A stretch of DNA of 64,000 nucleotides from Bacteroides intestinalis DSM 17393 (GTDB lineage: Bacteria > Bacteroidota > Bacteroidia > Bacteroidales > Bacteroidaceae): contig NZ_ABJL02000002.1 in the NCBI RefSeq assembly GCF_000172175.1, positions 186,001 through 250,000 of the forward strand, in the 5' to 3' direction. A program made the translations under genes and the position numbers. Below are positions 44,139-54,213 of the stretch, in pieces. Below the pieces are notes generated by a model. The model searched no databases, was not told the DNA's origin, and saw only the letters and a list, made by a program, of their open reading frames with translations. Position 1 is the first letter of the stretch. Each line of letters opens with the position of its first letter.

Positions 44139-46955
44139 TTAAAACGTAACACTCAGCCCCAACGCAACGCTTTTCGTCATAGGATTGATTCCATACGCTT
44201 CGGCGTCGTTCTCATCTATATGGTCGAAACTGAGGAGGTCAATGCCACGTACATACAATTTAGCGGCGTTTACAATTTTCGTCTTTTTCAGCCAAGAAGC
44301 GGGCAACTTGTAGTACACTTCCAGATTGCGCAACTTGATAAATGAGCGGTCGGCCAACCACAGAGTAGATGTCTGGTAGTTGTTGGCATTGCTTTGGCTG
44401 CTCAGACGCGGGAACTTGGCATTCTGATTCTGTGGTGTCCAACGATTGTCGTAAGCATATTGCGAGATATTGGTGTTGTTTATCAACGGCCAATACATGC
44501 TCTTGGTGTTGAGAACGGCACTGTAATTGCCTGTCCCCTGGAACATGGCATAGAATCCGAGTCCTTTCCACTCCGCACCCAAATGCAGGCTGTAGTATAT
44601 TTCCGGGCAAGTGGTGCTGTAGCCGATAGCCACTTCATCGTTGGTATCGATGATGTTGTCGCCATTCACGTCGCGATACTTTATATCACCGGGCTTCACC
44701 GTAGAGAAATTCTGTGTGGGACTTGCAGCGATGTCTGCTTCATCCTTGAAGAAACCGATAGCTTCCAATCCGTAGAGTTGTCCGTAAGGATTTCCCGTCT
44801 GGACAAGATTCGCATATTGGCGGGGTTCTTCCAGCATTTCCTTGATTTCGTTTTTGTTCAACGAGAAGTTACCGCCGACATTAAATTCCACTTGACCGAG
44901 CTTTTTGCTATAATCAAGACCAACTTCTATACCCTTACTATCCACGATACCTGCATTTTCATACGGAGGCTCCATGCCGAAAATTTCCGAGTATTTGCCT
45001 TCCGAAGTCACCCAAATGTTTGTACGGTGTTCTTTCCAAAGGTCAAGAGTCACATCCAAACATCCGAAAAGTTTCGCATCCATACCAACATTGTATTTAT
45101 AGGCCTTTTCATGGCTCGGATTGGTGGTAGCCACCCGTTCAAGGTAAGAACGTCCGAAACTAGAGTTCCAACCGCTGTCGAAAGGATAAGTACCTCCCGA
45201 AGTGCCATACTGCTGGGCATAGTATGACCAAACTTCATCACCCGGTAAGTTGTCCACATTGATGATACCTGCCGATCCACGCAGTTTCAAGAAGTTCACC
45301 CATTCCACATTTTCCATGAACTTTTCTTTGGAGATGACCCATGCGGCCGACAAAGTGGGCGAAAAAGCCCATTTGGTACCGGGAGCCAAACGGCTACTGC
45401 CACTTTCTACCAAAGCGAGGTCAACGAAATAACGGTTCATGTAACCATAATGCGACCACCAGGTAATGTTCTGACGATTCACCGTGTTGTTGACGCCATT
45501 CGGGTCGTTATTCTCGTAGTCCCACTTCAACTGGCTGTAGATGCTGTGGTCGCCGAATGTCCGCTGATAGTTAAATCCCACATCGAAATGGAGTAGACGG
45601 TCAAATTCATTAGTTTTCGCATCTGTTCCCATTTCACTATCCTTTCCATAAATTTCACTCTTTACAGTAGGCTCGGAAGCACCGTCCGCCCATGTAGGCG
45701 CATTGACACTGTAGACATACTCTTTGCTATGGTCTTCATAGATATTGGCTATATTGTCATAACTGATGCGTACGAACGCATTCAATCCTTTTGTCAAGCC
45801 GGAAAGGTCCTGAGTCAGCTTCATGTCGGCAAAAAGCGAACGGGTATGATTTTTGTAATAAGCGGCTCCGATGCTCTGTGCCACAGGATTTTGTGTACCT
45901 GCCCATGTGTCGCTACCTCCCCAAATACCGTTCTCATCCCTGATGGGGAATGCGGCAGAGGGCACTGTGTAAACCAGATCCCAAAGGTCAGCCTGCGCAC
46001 CCGGTCTTGACGTTTCCTGCAATACGCCCAACAGATTCACCTGCAGATCGGTTGTCTGGGTCAGGTTGATATCCATGTTCATGCGTAAGTTGCCTTTTAC
46101 GTATTTGTCTTGTGTGGAATAGCCTTCATTTGCACCCGGTTCTTTCACAAATCCTTTGTTGGAAATCAAATCCAGCATGGTATAGTAACGGAATTTTTCG
46201 CCGCCACCGCGGAATTCGATGTTATACTTATTGGTCATCGCATTGTCGCGGAACGTTTCATCCACCCAGTTCACGTTCGGATAGAGATAAGGCATGGTTC
46301 CATCGCGCAAAGCATTGAGCTCTTGATTGCTGTAACGCCCTGTCAGACCATCGTTGATACGGGCTTCGTTGACGGCCAATCCATACGTATAGGCATCTAC
46401 GAATTTGGGTTTGTTGGCAAGCGAAGTAAACAAATGATCGTATGTCACCTTGACACTGCGCGAGTTGTACTTACCGCGCTTAGTCACGATATTGATTGCT
46501 CCATTGATTCCCTTATATCCATAGAGGGCGACTGCTGCCGCATCTTTCAGGACGATGACGCTTTCCACTTCTTCGGGAGCGATGCTTACAATGTCTCGCT
46601 GTATACCGTCGATCATGACCAACGGCGAGTTCTTGCCGTTCAATGTTTGCAGCCCGCGTATATAGAAAGTAGGATTCACATCTGCATAACGACCACCGCT
46701 CTGCAACGATATCAGGCCATTGCCCTGACCAATAATGGAGTTGCCGATATTCTTGGCACTACGACGGTCGGTAGTTTCGGAACTAATGACCGACACGGAA
46801 CCGGTAGCCTCCTCACGGGTCAGCAATCGCTCGGCACCTACATCTATGGTCTGGCCTACAAACTTGTCGGTCTGCTCTTCGTTTGATTCCTGTGCCGTCG
46901 TCGGCAGGCACAAACCAGCAAAGAGCGACAACACAATTATATATTTTTTATTCAT
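44139..46955 (-). CDS. SusC-like transporter lacking the usual N-terminal domain (SusC-4)
   Basis: At 938 aa this is 120-160 residues shorter than the other three SusC proteins in the window. After the signal peptide (to about 21) it enters almost directly into ERLLTREEATGSVSVISSE and a plug (SPLVMIDGIQRDIVSIAPEEVESVIVLKD as landmark). The CarboxypepD_reg-like domain present in SusC-1, -2 and -3 is missing. The barrel is complete and ends KSVALGLSVTF. It lies 48 bp after SusD-3. Start ATG 46955 is followed by a good signal (MNKKYIIVLSLFAGLCLP), so the short form is real and not a mis-called start. Confidence 0.94.
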   Translation of the reverse strand: MNKKYIIVLSLFAGLCLPTTAQESNEEQTDKFVGQTIDVGAERLLTREEATGSVSVISSETTDRRSAKNIGNSIIGQGNGLISLQSGGRYADVNPTFYIRGLQTLNGKNSPLVMIDGIQRDIVSIAPEEVESVIVLKDAAAVALYGYKGINGAINIVTKRGKYNSRSVKVTYDHLFTSLANKPKFVDAYTYGLAVNEARINDGLTGRYSNQELNALRDGTMPYLYPNVNWVDETFRDNAMTNKYNIEFRGGGEKFRYYTMLDLISNKGFVKEPGANEGYSTQDKYVKGNLRMNMDINLTQTTDLQVNLLGVLQETSRPGAQADLWDLVYTVPSAAFPIRDENGIWGGSDTWAGTQNPVAQSIGAAYYKNHTRSLFADMKLTQDLSGLTKGLNAFVRISYDNIANIYEDHSKEYVYSVNAPTWADGASEPTVKSEIYGKDSEMGTDAKTNEFDRLLHFDVGFNYQRTFGDHSIYSQLKWDYENNDPNGVNNTVNRQNITWWSHYGYMNRYFVDLALVESGSSRLAPGTKWAFSPTLSAAWVISKEKFMENVEWVNFLKLRGSAGIINVDNLPGDEVWSYYAQQYGTSGGTYPFDSGWNSSFGRSYLERVATTNPSHEKAYKYNVGMDAKLFGCLDVTLDLWKEHRTNIWVTSEGKYSEIFGMEPPYENAGIVDSKGIEVGLDYSKKLGQVEFNVGGNFSLNKNEIKEMLEEPRQYANLVQTGNPYGQLYGLEAIGFFKDEADIAASPTQNFSTVKPGDIKYRDVNGDNIIDTNDEVAIGYSTTCPEIYYSLHLGAEWKGLGFYAMFQGTGNYSAVLNTKSMYWPLINNTNISQYAYDNRWTPQNQNAKFPRLSSQSNANNYQTSTLWLADRSFIKLRNLEVYYKLPASWLKKTKIVNAAKLYVRGIDLLSFDHIDENDAEAYGINPMTKSVALGLSVTF

Positions 46956-47003
46956 AACGTATTATTTTACTTTATACCTTTTGATTGTTCATTATTAAAG
47001 GGG

Positions 47004-49049
47004 TTACCATCCGGCATTCTGTACCAAACCGTAATTCTTGTTCACTTCCGTAATAGGGAACGGTTGTAAGTACCACTTCGGATCAAAACCATCTTTCCAC
47101 CAAATACGGGTGTCAGTGATTTGGAAGCGTTCGAAGTCGAAGTGTGACGGTTCGTAGAAGTTAGGATCGTCTTCCTCCAAGCCTTTGTTGAAAGACTTAT
47201 TGTACCACTGTTCTTCGGAACGTACCCAATCATTACCATTCTTCACCAAACGATAAATACGCAAGCCGTGAAGCGGACGTTCCAACAAGTCGGCACGCTT
47301 ATAACGGATCAAGTCGAAGTAGCGTTCGTTTTGGAAAGCCAATTCGCAAGCACGTTCACGCATGATTTCCGCCAGCAGATTTTCTTTGTTAGATGTCAGG
47401 TCCTTATCGGGATTGCATTCCACCAGTCCTTTCAGACCCACGCGAGCACGTACGGCATCCACGTAATCGATGGCTTCCGTGAAACTACCTCTGGTCTGCA
47501 CGATGGCCTCCGCGTATGTCAAATAGATGTCGCTCAACATGATGGCATTCCACTGCGGGAACTTCCTGTTCATGACACTACCTACCAGATATTTCAGCAT
47601 ACGGTAACCGGTGGCATATATCCCTGAATTGGTTTTCGGATCTTGTTTGGCATTAGTACCACCTACCCAAGTTTCCCAGTTATTACCGCTGGCACGTCCG
47701 TCACCCCAGTTCACGGCTTGGCGTGCACCGTTTACCACTGCGGTTTCATACAGACGAGGGTCGCGGGTATAGCGGATATTCTGCAACTGTTGTTTGCCTT
47801 TCACGGTATCGCCTTGAATGAACATATTGTCCAATCGGCCTTCTTTCTCCGCTTTTTCCCAATCGAACGGAGTACCGTCTGCCCAAGGGAACATCTCGAC
47901 GTATTCTTGCGTAGGACAATAGGCGTAGCGACCATTGGTTTTGCTACCATCTACCGCAGAGCCAAATCCCAAATTGAACCAGCCATAATCATTACCACTG
48001 GCATTTTTACTACGGCGGACACTATGCAGAATTTCAGTACTGTTTTCCAGAATGTAGCCGCTACGGTAGGCATAACGGTAATCCTCCTGCGTATTTCCGG
48101 CCGGTTTTATCAACTGATAATGCCCCTGGCTTCTCATTTGTGTAAAGAAATCATCGCATGCGCCTTTCAGTTTCGTCCACAGTTCGGGTTTGCTGCCACC
48201 ATACCAAGCGCAGGTATCAGCTTCATTTTCCAGCGTATATTTGCCTTGATAATAAGGTTGCAAATCATTGAACAAAGGAGACGCGGCGAAAGCCAGCACC
48301 TTACACTTCAACGCCATAGCACCCGCCAAAGTCCAGTGGCCTGTTTCCGACTGTGCTTCCGCACCGGTGTAAGCCCACGGCAATGCTTTGTTGGCGATTG
48401 CTGTATCCAGCAGTTCCAGCATGAAGTTCACGGTAGATTCCACACTGCGCCGGGGCAGGTCGTAACTGCTTTCGGAGCCGATAAACGACTGGCGGATAAT
48501 AGGCAGACCGCCATACCAACGGAAAGCGATAAAATAAGTATAAGCCAGTAGGCATCGTGCTTCGTCTGCTATACGGGCTTTCTCGGCATCGCTCATGTCG
48601 GGCACTTCATTAATGCGTTCAATCAGCATCCAGCTGTGACGCACATTCTCCCAGATAAATTCGTTCGTATAAGGATAAATATTGCCGTTCTTTTTGTCAT
48701 CAATAGCCGAACTCAGCGCACCGGCATAGTATTTGGAAAACACTGTGGTATTGTTGAAGAAAAGATGGAAGTCATCCCCCAACGCATCGGGCATTCCTTT
48801 CCAATAGTTCTGGCACTGCGGAGCAGCGTTCGTGGAATTGGTGGGCAGATTGTAATACTGTGTAGAGTAAATACTCGCCAAGAAGTTACGGGTATATTCC
48901 GGATTGGAAAACACCTCATCGGCAGTCACCGTGCCGCCCGGAGCCTTTTCCAGAAATGCGTTTCCGAACTTTATCTCATCCGTACAAGAAACCATTCCGA
49001 GAGTAGCCACAGCTGCCACACCTATGATATATTTGATATTCAGTTTCAT
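47004..49049 (-). CDS. SusD-like lipoprotein (SusD-3)
   Basis: This 681-aa protein is long for the family. The lipobox is LGMVSC (Cys near 22), followed by TDEIKFGNAFLEKAPGG. The helical SusD landmarks are EARCLLAYTYFIAFRWYGGLPIIRQ, MLSDIYLTYAEAIVQTRG, ACELAFQNERYFDLIRYK and WYLQPFPITEVNKNYGLVQNAGW at the end. It starts 6 bp after SusC-3 and is first of the two SusD proteins in this operon. Confidence 0.95.
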   Translation of the reverse strand: MKLNIKYIIGVAAVATLGMVSCTDEIKFGNAFLEKAPGGTVTADEVFSNPEYTRNFLASIYSTQYYNLPTNSTNAAPQCQNYWKGMPDALGDDFHLFFNNTTVFSKYYAGALSSAIDDKKNGNIYPYTNEFIWENVRHSWMLIERINEVPDMSDAEKARIADEARCLLAYTYFIAFRWYGGLPIIRQSFIGSESSYDLPRRSVESTVNFMLELLDTAIANKALPWAYTGAEAQSETGHWTLAGAMALKCKVLAFAASPLFNDLQPYYQGKYTLENEADTCAWYGGSKPELWTKLKGACDDFFTQMRSQGHYQLIKPAGNTQEDYRYAYRSGYILENSTEILHSVRRSKNASGNDYGWFNLGFGSAVDGSKTNGRYAYCPTQEYVEMFPWADGTPFDWEKAEKEGRLDNMFIQGDTVKGKQQLQNIRYTRDPRLYETAVVNGARQAVNWGDGRASGNNWETWVGGTNAKQDPKTNSGIYATGYRMLKYLVGSVMNRKFPQWNAIMLSDIYLTYAEAIVQTRGSFTEAIDYVDAVRARVGLKGLVECNPDKDLTSNKENLLAEIMRERACELAFQNERYFDLIRYKRADLLERPLHGLRIYRLVKNGNDWVRSEEQWYNKSFNKGLEEDDPNFYEPSHFDFERFQITDTRIWWKDGFDPKWYLQPFPITEVNKNYGLVQNAGW

Positions 49050-49055
49050 TTTTGC

Positions 49056-52000
49056 TTAAAAATTAAGTTTCAGACTAATGGTATAAGTACGTTGAAGCGG
49101 GTATGAGGGCGAAGCGCTGGCACGTGTTTCGGGGTCACCCCAAATGAAAGGAGTAAAGGTCAGCAGATTGTAACCGCTCAATGCCACTTGGGCACGATCC
49201 AATCCAATCTTCTTGAAGAAAGGAAGTTTCATGTTATAAGCAAGCATAATCGTCTTCAAACGCAGATATTTCGCATCTTTTTCATAAAGAGCGCAATCCT
49301 GATAGTTGTTGTTAGCTCCGTTGGACCAAGTGGCGCGCGGATATTCATAATCCTGCCCCGGTCTGTCGGGATTCCATGTATTCTCAACATGATATTTCAG
49401 CAAGCCGCCGCGGTCTTTCGTCGTACGGTCCAGGAACGGATAGCGGAACACGTCGCTGATGACACGCGATACGTCCCAAGAACCCGTCCACTGCATGTTG
49501 AATTCGAAATCTTTCCATGCAAAACCGGCATTCAGACCGGCAATGTATTGCGGGTCGTCGGTATAGCCCAACTCACGGGTCTTATCGTCTTCATTGATTA
49601 CGCCGTTACCGTCCAAGTCCACAAACACGGCATCACCGTCTTTCAAGTTAACGAGCTGTTTCGGGAAAGGCTGGCCGAATTTTTCTTCGTACAAACGGGG
49701 CGTGTCTTCGTCATAGAAACGGAAGAATTTGTACATATAGCGAGCACCGATCCGGTGTCCCTTCTCATACTGGTAAGCATTGGTATAGGGAGATTCCTTT
49801 TTCTCGATAATCTCATTCTGGTTGTGAGAGAGGTTCAGCGTAGTCCAATAGCGGAAGTTATCGTTCACCTTGTGATTCCAGTTCAAGGAAACTTCCCATC
49901 CCCAGCTGTCTACCACACCCAGATTGGCGTAAGGCGGCTGGAAGCCTACGATGGCGGGTGCAGTGTAGTCTTTCAGCAGGATGTCCGTACGGTGTTCCTT
50001 ATAGTAGTCGAAAGTGGCACGCAGACGGTCGTTCCATAAGTTGACATCGATACCGTAGTTTTGTTTGAACGCCTTTTCCCAAGTCACCTCTGGGTTGTTC
50101 TTGTTGTTCACATCCTCATAATAAGCCGGGAGCAGCACTGAGTTTTCTACACCGAAGTTGTAGGCATAACCGCCACGGGTACCCATCTTATCACTATACA
50201 GAAAGGGATCGGCCAGATACATGAAGCGCGAGCCACCCACTTTGTCGTTACCTACCAAACCCCATGAGGCACGGAACTTCAAGAAAGGGATGGCTTTTTT
50301 CAAGGGCTTGAAAAAGCTTTCCTCGCTGACCACCCAACCGATAGAGCCTGCCGGAAACACACCGAAACGGCGGTCGGGGTGGAAGTTTTCGGAACCATTG
50401 TAACCTACATTGAACTCGGTTATATAACGGCTCTTGTAGTCGTAAGTGACACGGCCCACCAAACCTACATATCCGCGCGGAATGTCCGAATAAGTGCTAG
50501 GATAGTAATTCTTGCTCTGGTTATAGAGCACCAATGCGCCTACGGAATGATCACCGAAAGTGCGATTGTAGTTCAACTGTGCCTCAAAATACCAGTCGCG
50601 CGCCTTTCCGGTATCTTCACTGTAACTGACGGGAGTATTTTCGCCTTCTTTACGATAAAGAATACTGCCATCCTCTTGAATAACAGGAAAATATGAAGCA
50701 CGTCCCACAGTACCTCCTTTGGTCACGTTGAACATATTGTTATACGAACCTTTGAGCTTAAATGCAAGGCCTTTGGTGATGAAGTCCAACTTCTGATCCA
50801 ATGCAAGATCTAACTGCAACTTGTTGTTATTGTAATGGTAATAACCGCCGGTACCTCCACTGCTGTAATAATTCATGGCACCGCCTCCTGTAAAAGGCAA
50901 GGTCAGTCCATCGCTATAATCGGTGGTAGTGGCGATATTCTTTCCGTCAACGATACCCGGACTGCTGAAAGGAGTGGCCTGCAGCATACTCATAATCATG
51001 CCGGAAGCGCCCTGACTGGTACGGGGCTTCTGTGCATTGTCTACCGAACCGGCCAGGTTGAACGACAAAGTGGTAGTCTTGCTCACATCCAAGTCGAGGT
51101 TAGCACGATAGTTGAAACGCTGATAGCGGTAGTCATAATGAAAATCATCAAATTCGGTAAACAGACCACCTTGTGTCATGAGACCGGCAGAAACAAAGTA
51201 GCGCATGGTCTTGGTACCACCGCTGATGTTGACATTATGCTTGGATTGCATGGTAACATCTTTCATGATGTAATCGACCCAACGCATACTCGGAAAGCGG
51301 ATGGGGTCGCTGCCGTCCCAGAATTTCTCAAGCACTCCATCCGAGAACATCGGAGTGAACGTCTCACCGCTAGAGAAGTCAAAGTCATTCCGCTGCATCT
51401 GGTTGAAGAAAGTCCCGTATTCATAACTGTTTGCCTGCTCTAAGAGACTAGTCGGAGTCAACGCAGAGAAAGAGGTGTTGATGTCAATTTTGGCCTGTCC
51501 TTCCTTACCGCGCTTGGTGGTAATCAATACTACACCGTTGGCACCGCGCACACCGAATACGGCCGTCGCCGAGGCATCTTTCAGCACAGTGATGCTTTCG
51601 ATGTCTTCGGGGTCAATGTCCGCCATGGAACGTTCCACGCCATCCACCTGAATCAACGGTTCAGAATCTGCCCAAGTACCCTGACCACGTACGAAAATCT
51701 TGGCAGCATCCGAACCCGGCTCACCCGAATACTGTACGGTAGTCACACCGGAAAGCTGACCTGCCAACACGTTGTTTACGGAAGACACCGGTGTACGAAC
51801 CAAATCATCCGTTTTCACACTCGAAAGCGCACCGGTCACCGTCACTTTCTTTTGCACGCCATAGGCTACCACTTCCACTTCGGCGAGCATTTCGGAATCT
51901 TCCAATAAAACAATCCTCATATTCCCGGCAGTCGCTTTCAATACCTTGGTCTTATAACCAATGTATGAAATCTTAATGTTAGTACCCACCGGGACATCCA

Positions 52001-52223
52001 ATTTGAAATTACCATCCAGGTCGGTAATCACTCCAGCCTTGCCGTCTTCCGACAAAACATTAGCTCCAATGATAGTTTCTCCATTACCATCTACCACAAC
52101 ACCTTGAATACCTCTCTGCTGCGCATAGAGATTCACGGAAAGCACTGATAGCAATGTAATGAAGAAAAATTGCCTGAACTCATGCAGGCAACCAAACAGA
52201 TTGCTTTTTCTTCTGTTTTTCAT
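49056..52223 (-). CDS. SusC-like TonB-dependent transporter (SusC-3)
   Basis: The ATG at 52223 is chosen (MKNRRKSNLFGCL); the frame runs to 52265 with other possible starts. A hydrophobic stretch (FFFITLLSVLSVNLYA) is followed by a CarboxypepD_reg-like domain (IQGVVVDGNGETIIGANV, DLDGNFKLDV), VEVVAYGVQKKVTVTGALS, a plug (EPLIQVDGVERSMADIDPED) and a barrel ending YPLQRTYTISLKLNF. It is first in the five-gene operon (SusC-3, SusD-3, SusC-4, SusD-4, GH2), behind a 498-bp regulatory region. Confidence 0.95.
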   Translation of the reverse strand: MKNRRKSNLFGCLHEFRQFFFITLLSVLSVNLYAQQRGIQGVVVDGNGETIIGANVLSEDGKAGVITDLDGNFKLDVPVGTNIKISYIGYKTKVLKATAGNMRIVLLEDSEMLAEVEVVAYGVQKKVTVTGALSSVKTDDLVRTPVSSVNNVLAGQLSGVTTVQYSGEPGSDAAKIFVRGQGTWADSEPLIQVDGVERSMADIDPEDIESITVLKDASATAVFGVRGANGVVLITTKRGKEGQAKIDINTSFSALTPTSLLEQANSYEYGTFFNQMQRNDFDFSSGETFTPMFSDGVLEKFWDGSDPIRFPSMRWVDYIMKDVTMQSKHNVNISGGTKTMRYFVSAGLMTQGGLFTEFDDFHYDYRYQRFNYRANLDLDVSKTTTLSFNLAGSVDNAQKPRTSQGASGMIMSMLQATPFSSPGIVDGKNIATTTDYSDGLTLPFTGGGAMNYYSSGGTGGYYHYNNNKLQLDLALDQKLDFITKGLAFKLKGSYNNMFNVTKGGTVGRASYFPVIQEDGSILYRKEGENTPVSYSEDTGKARDWYFEAQLNYNRTFGDHSVGALVLYNQSKNYYPSTYSDIPRGYVGLVGRVTYDYKSRYITEFNVGYNGSENFHPDRRFGVFPAGSIGWVVSEESFFKPLKKAIPFLKFRASWGLVGNDKVGGSRFMYLADPFLYSDKMGTRGGYAYNFGVENSVLLPAYYEDVNNKNNPEVTWEKAFKQNYGIDVNLWNDRLRATFDYYKEHRTDILLKDYTAPAIVGFQPPYANLGVVDSWGWEVSLNWNHKVNDNFRYWTTLNLSHNQNEIIEKKESPYTNAYQYEKGHRIGARYMYKFFRFYDEDTPRLYEEKFGQPFPKQLVNLKDGDAVFVDLDGNGVINEDDKTRELGYTDDPQYIAGLNAGFAWKDFEFNMQWTGSWDVSRVISDVFRYPFLDRTTKDRGGLLKYHVENTWNPDRPGQDYEYPRATWSNGANNNYQDCALYEKDAKYLRLKTIMLAYNMKLPFFKKIGLDRAQVALSGYNLLTFTPFIWGDPETRASASPSYPLQRTYTISLKLNF

Positions 52224-52305
52224 GCATTCTTTTTTTTTAGTTAACATTATAGTTTTAATTCTCAATTTAATTTTGATAAATCAAAAACGTTACTTGAAAC
52301 AGATT

Positions 52306-52314
52306 GCAAATGTA
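52306..52314 (-). promoter_or_regulatory. -7 promoter box for susC-3
   Basis: The minus strand reads TACATTTGC, an exact TAnnTTTG match, about 83 bp before the ATG at 52223. Motif B begins 22 bp upstream. Confidence 0.65.
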
Positions 52315-52335
52315 ACCACATAGATTATGTGATTG

Positions 52336-52364
52336 AATGTAAAATAGTACAAAAGCATGTAAAA
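52336..52364 (-). promoter_or_regulatory. Motif B, copy 1: direct repeats, candidate HTCS-2 site
   Basis: Plus-strand reading: AATGTAAAA at 52336-52344 and CATGTAAAA at 52356-52364, 20 bp apart, with ACAAAA between them at 52349. The same elements in the same positions occur at 56290-56318. Distance to the -7 box is 22 bp in both. Confidence 0.55.
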
Positions 52365-52526
52365 ACAAACGCACGGTTAAAAAGGTATCCTACCCATCGC
52401 TTTCCGGCACTATTCTCCATACTTTTACATGATTTTCCATGAAAAAACGGACCCTTAAAACAGGCCTTCTGAAGAACGATAATTAAAAATCAACTTATGC
52501 ACAATAACCATTCTTTTCCAAGGTAC

Positions 52527-52571
52527 ACCCTTTACCTCAGATGGCTACATCCTTTTGCGCAGATGGCTACA
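52527..52571. repeat. 22-bp periodic repeat (TGTAGCCATCTG on the minus strand)
   Basis: On the minus strand TGTAGCCATCTG starts at 52571 and again at 52549; a degenerate third start (TGTACC) falls at 52527, again 22 bp on. The spacers are also alike (GCGCAAAAGGA and AGGTAAAGGG). It lies 310-350 bp before susC-3 and about 150 bp beyond the esterase stop. Confidence 0.75.
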
Positions 52572-52721
52572 CCATCCGGGAACAAAGGGGTATTGACAAG
52601 CAAATTACACAAATAAAGGGCTGCGCTGTTATCAGCTATTACTAAACTATTTTTCTCCTATTGGGAAAAAATATCTTTCCAGTTAGAAAAATAAAACACC
52701 CATTATACCATTTGTATTTTT

Positions 52722-54173
52722 TCACCTTTCTGACAAAGAAACCCTTGAAAAAGGAATCGCAGGCAAACCTTCCGAATTTACAAGATTTGGCATTGCCGTT
52801 TCATGCCAACCGAAACGCACCTGTACCGGTTGCACGATCTCAGGATGATAAACGACTACTTTATTCCGTCCTCTTATATCTGCCAACGCCGGGCGGAACA
52901 CTCCGTCCTTTCCTGCAATCTCAAACCAGTCCAAGCGACCTTTATTGTTTGTTTTCAGCCCATCAGCAACGTGCCCGAAAGATACCACTATGGAATCAGC
53001 CACAACTTCCGCCTTATCGGCACAAGGACCCGACCAAACCACTTCCGCCAAGCCATAATCTTTAGCTAAAGCTACACGTGCCAGACGCTCTCCCACTTTC
53101 CATTTATAAGAAGGATGAATATCCCTCAGCTTATCTACAAGATCCGATACCACAACAAAATCAGTATTCGGAATCATGCTCCTCGCCTTTATCTGCTGCT
53201 GATGGAATATCGGCAACTCTTCGGCAGTAACCGGTGGCCTATCCTTAGACATCCTATTAGAATAGAGATGCGGAGCCAATAATACAGAATAGAACGGTGC
53301 ACCCGGAACATTAAAAGCCTCCCTCCAACTATCTACCAATACCTGATACTTTTCAGCATATTGCCTGTCACGTATCATGCAATTACTCTCTCCCTGATAC
53401 CAAAGACAGCCTTTAATGGCAAAGGGAATCAAAGGAAGAACCATTGTCTCATACCGGCCACCCGGAATCATGCCATCCATTTTACCTTCACCTTCTTTAA
53501 GTTGCGGACCGAAAACCGGAGAATGTTCATACGCTTCCTTCGATGTCCAAGTCTCTATGCGCGATCCATTTACGGCAGCTGTTATAATACCTACGGGTAC
53601 ATCAAGCTGTTCTTGAAGAGCTTTTCCGAAAAAGTAACCAACTGCTGAAACTTCTGCAAGACTTTCGCCGTCTGCCACCTTCCACGATACCGGTTTATCG
53701 TCGCGCCTGACCACAAAGACACGAATCATCTCATTAGCCGGTTTCCGGAGCTCCAAAGCAGCCAGATTCTCTCCTTTTGCCGGAAGGGCATAATTACCCG
53801 GTAGTTTCATTTTATATACCATATTCGACTGTCCGGAACATAACCAAACTTCACCTACAACAATATTATCATAAACAATACTTGTTCTTTTCCCTTTTAT
53901 CGACATTTGCTGAGGATTTTTATTGGCAGCCATCGGCTTCAACTCGGCCATCCAGCGTCCTGAAGCATTTGCACGTACTTTCACCCGCTGTTTACCGAAA
54001 GAAATTAAAATAGACTCATTAGGTTCGGCCGTTCCCCATACAGGAATCTTCTGTCCCTGCTGCAAGACCATGTTTGATGAAAGCACTTGGGGTGTCGACA
54101 ACTGCGCATGTGCAATCATATTGGAAAGCAACACTCCGAGAATACACAATAAAGTCCGTAAAATCAATTTCAT
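52722..54173 (-). CDS. Sialate O-acetylesterase-family SGNH esterase, secreted
   Basis: ATG 54173 is chosen over the in-frame GTG at 54179. A Sec signal (ends near IAHA) precedes an N-terminal beta-sandwich (VLSSNMVLQQGQKIPVWG, a family hallmark) and an SGNH hydrolase core. GEVWLCSGQSNM carries the nucleophile Ser, and CLWYQGESN is the conserved oxyanion block. The last third includes SDLVDKLRDIHPSYKWKVGERLA with the catalytic Asp and His region. The family removes O-acetyl groups from sugars. In this locus acetylated pectin or hemicellulose is more likely than sialic acid, since no sialidase is present. It is third in a minus-strand operon, 40 bp after the next esterase. Confidence 0.88.
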   Translation of the reverse strand: MKLILRTLLCILGVLLSNMIAHAQLSTPQVLSSNMVLQQGQKIPVWGTAEPNESILISFGKQRVKVRANASGRWMAELKPMAANKNPQQMSIKGKRTSIVYDNIVVGEVWLCSGQSNMVYKMKLPGNYALPAKGENLAALELRKPANEMIRVFVVRRDDKPVSWKVADGESLAEVSAVGYFFGKALQEQLDVPVGIITAAVNGSRIETWTSKEAYEHSPVFGPQLKEGEGKMDGMIPGGRYETMVLPLIPFAIKGCLWYQGESNCMIRDRQYAEKYQVLVDSWREAFNVPGAPFYSVLLAPHLYSNRMSKDRPPVTAEELPIFHQQQIKARSMIPNTDFVVVSDLVDKLRDIHPSYKWKVGERLARVALAKDYGLAEVVWSGPCADKAEVVADSIVVSFGHVADGLKTNNKGRLDWFEIAGKDGVFRPALADIRGRNKVVVYHPEIVQPVQVRFGWHETAMPNLVNSEGLPAIPFSRVSLSER

Positions 54174-54213
54174 ACCCACTAATTTATATTATCAATACGT
54201 TTCCGGAATTCCT

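Larger units (their letters stand above)
52224..52721. other. 498-bp regulatory region upstream of susC-3
   Basis: It lies between the susC-3 start and the esterase stop at 52722. It contains the -7 box (52306-52314), motif B (52336-52364) and a 22-bp periodic repeat (52527-52571). No open frame with a plausible start was seen. Confidence 0.75.

Noticed and set aside
44394..46886. Long plus-strand frames (277 and 258 aa) opposite SusC-4
   Set aside because: Shadows of the receptor gene on the other strand.
47643..48551. 302-aa plus-strand frame
   Set aside because: It is antisense to SusD-3 throughout; the composition is that of a reversed coding strand.
49188..50039. 283-aa plus-strand frame
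   Set aside because: It is antisense to the SusC-3 barrel; no start context or domain.
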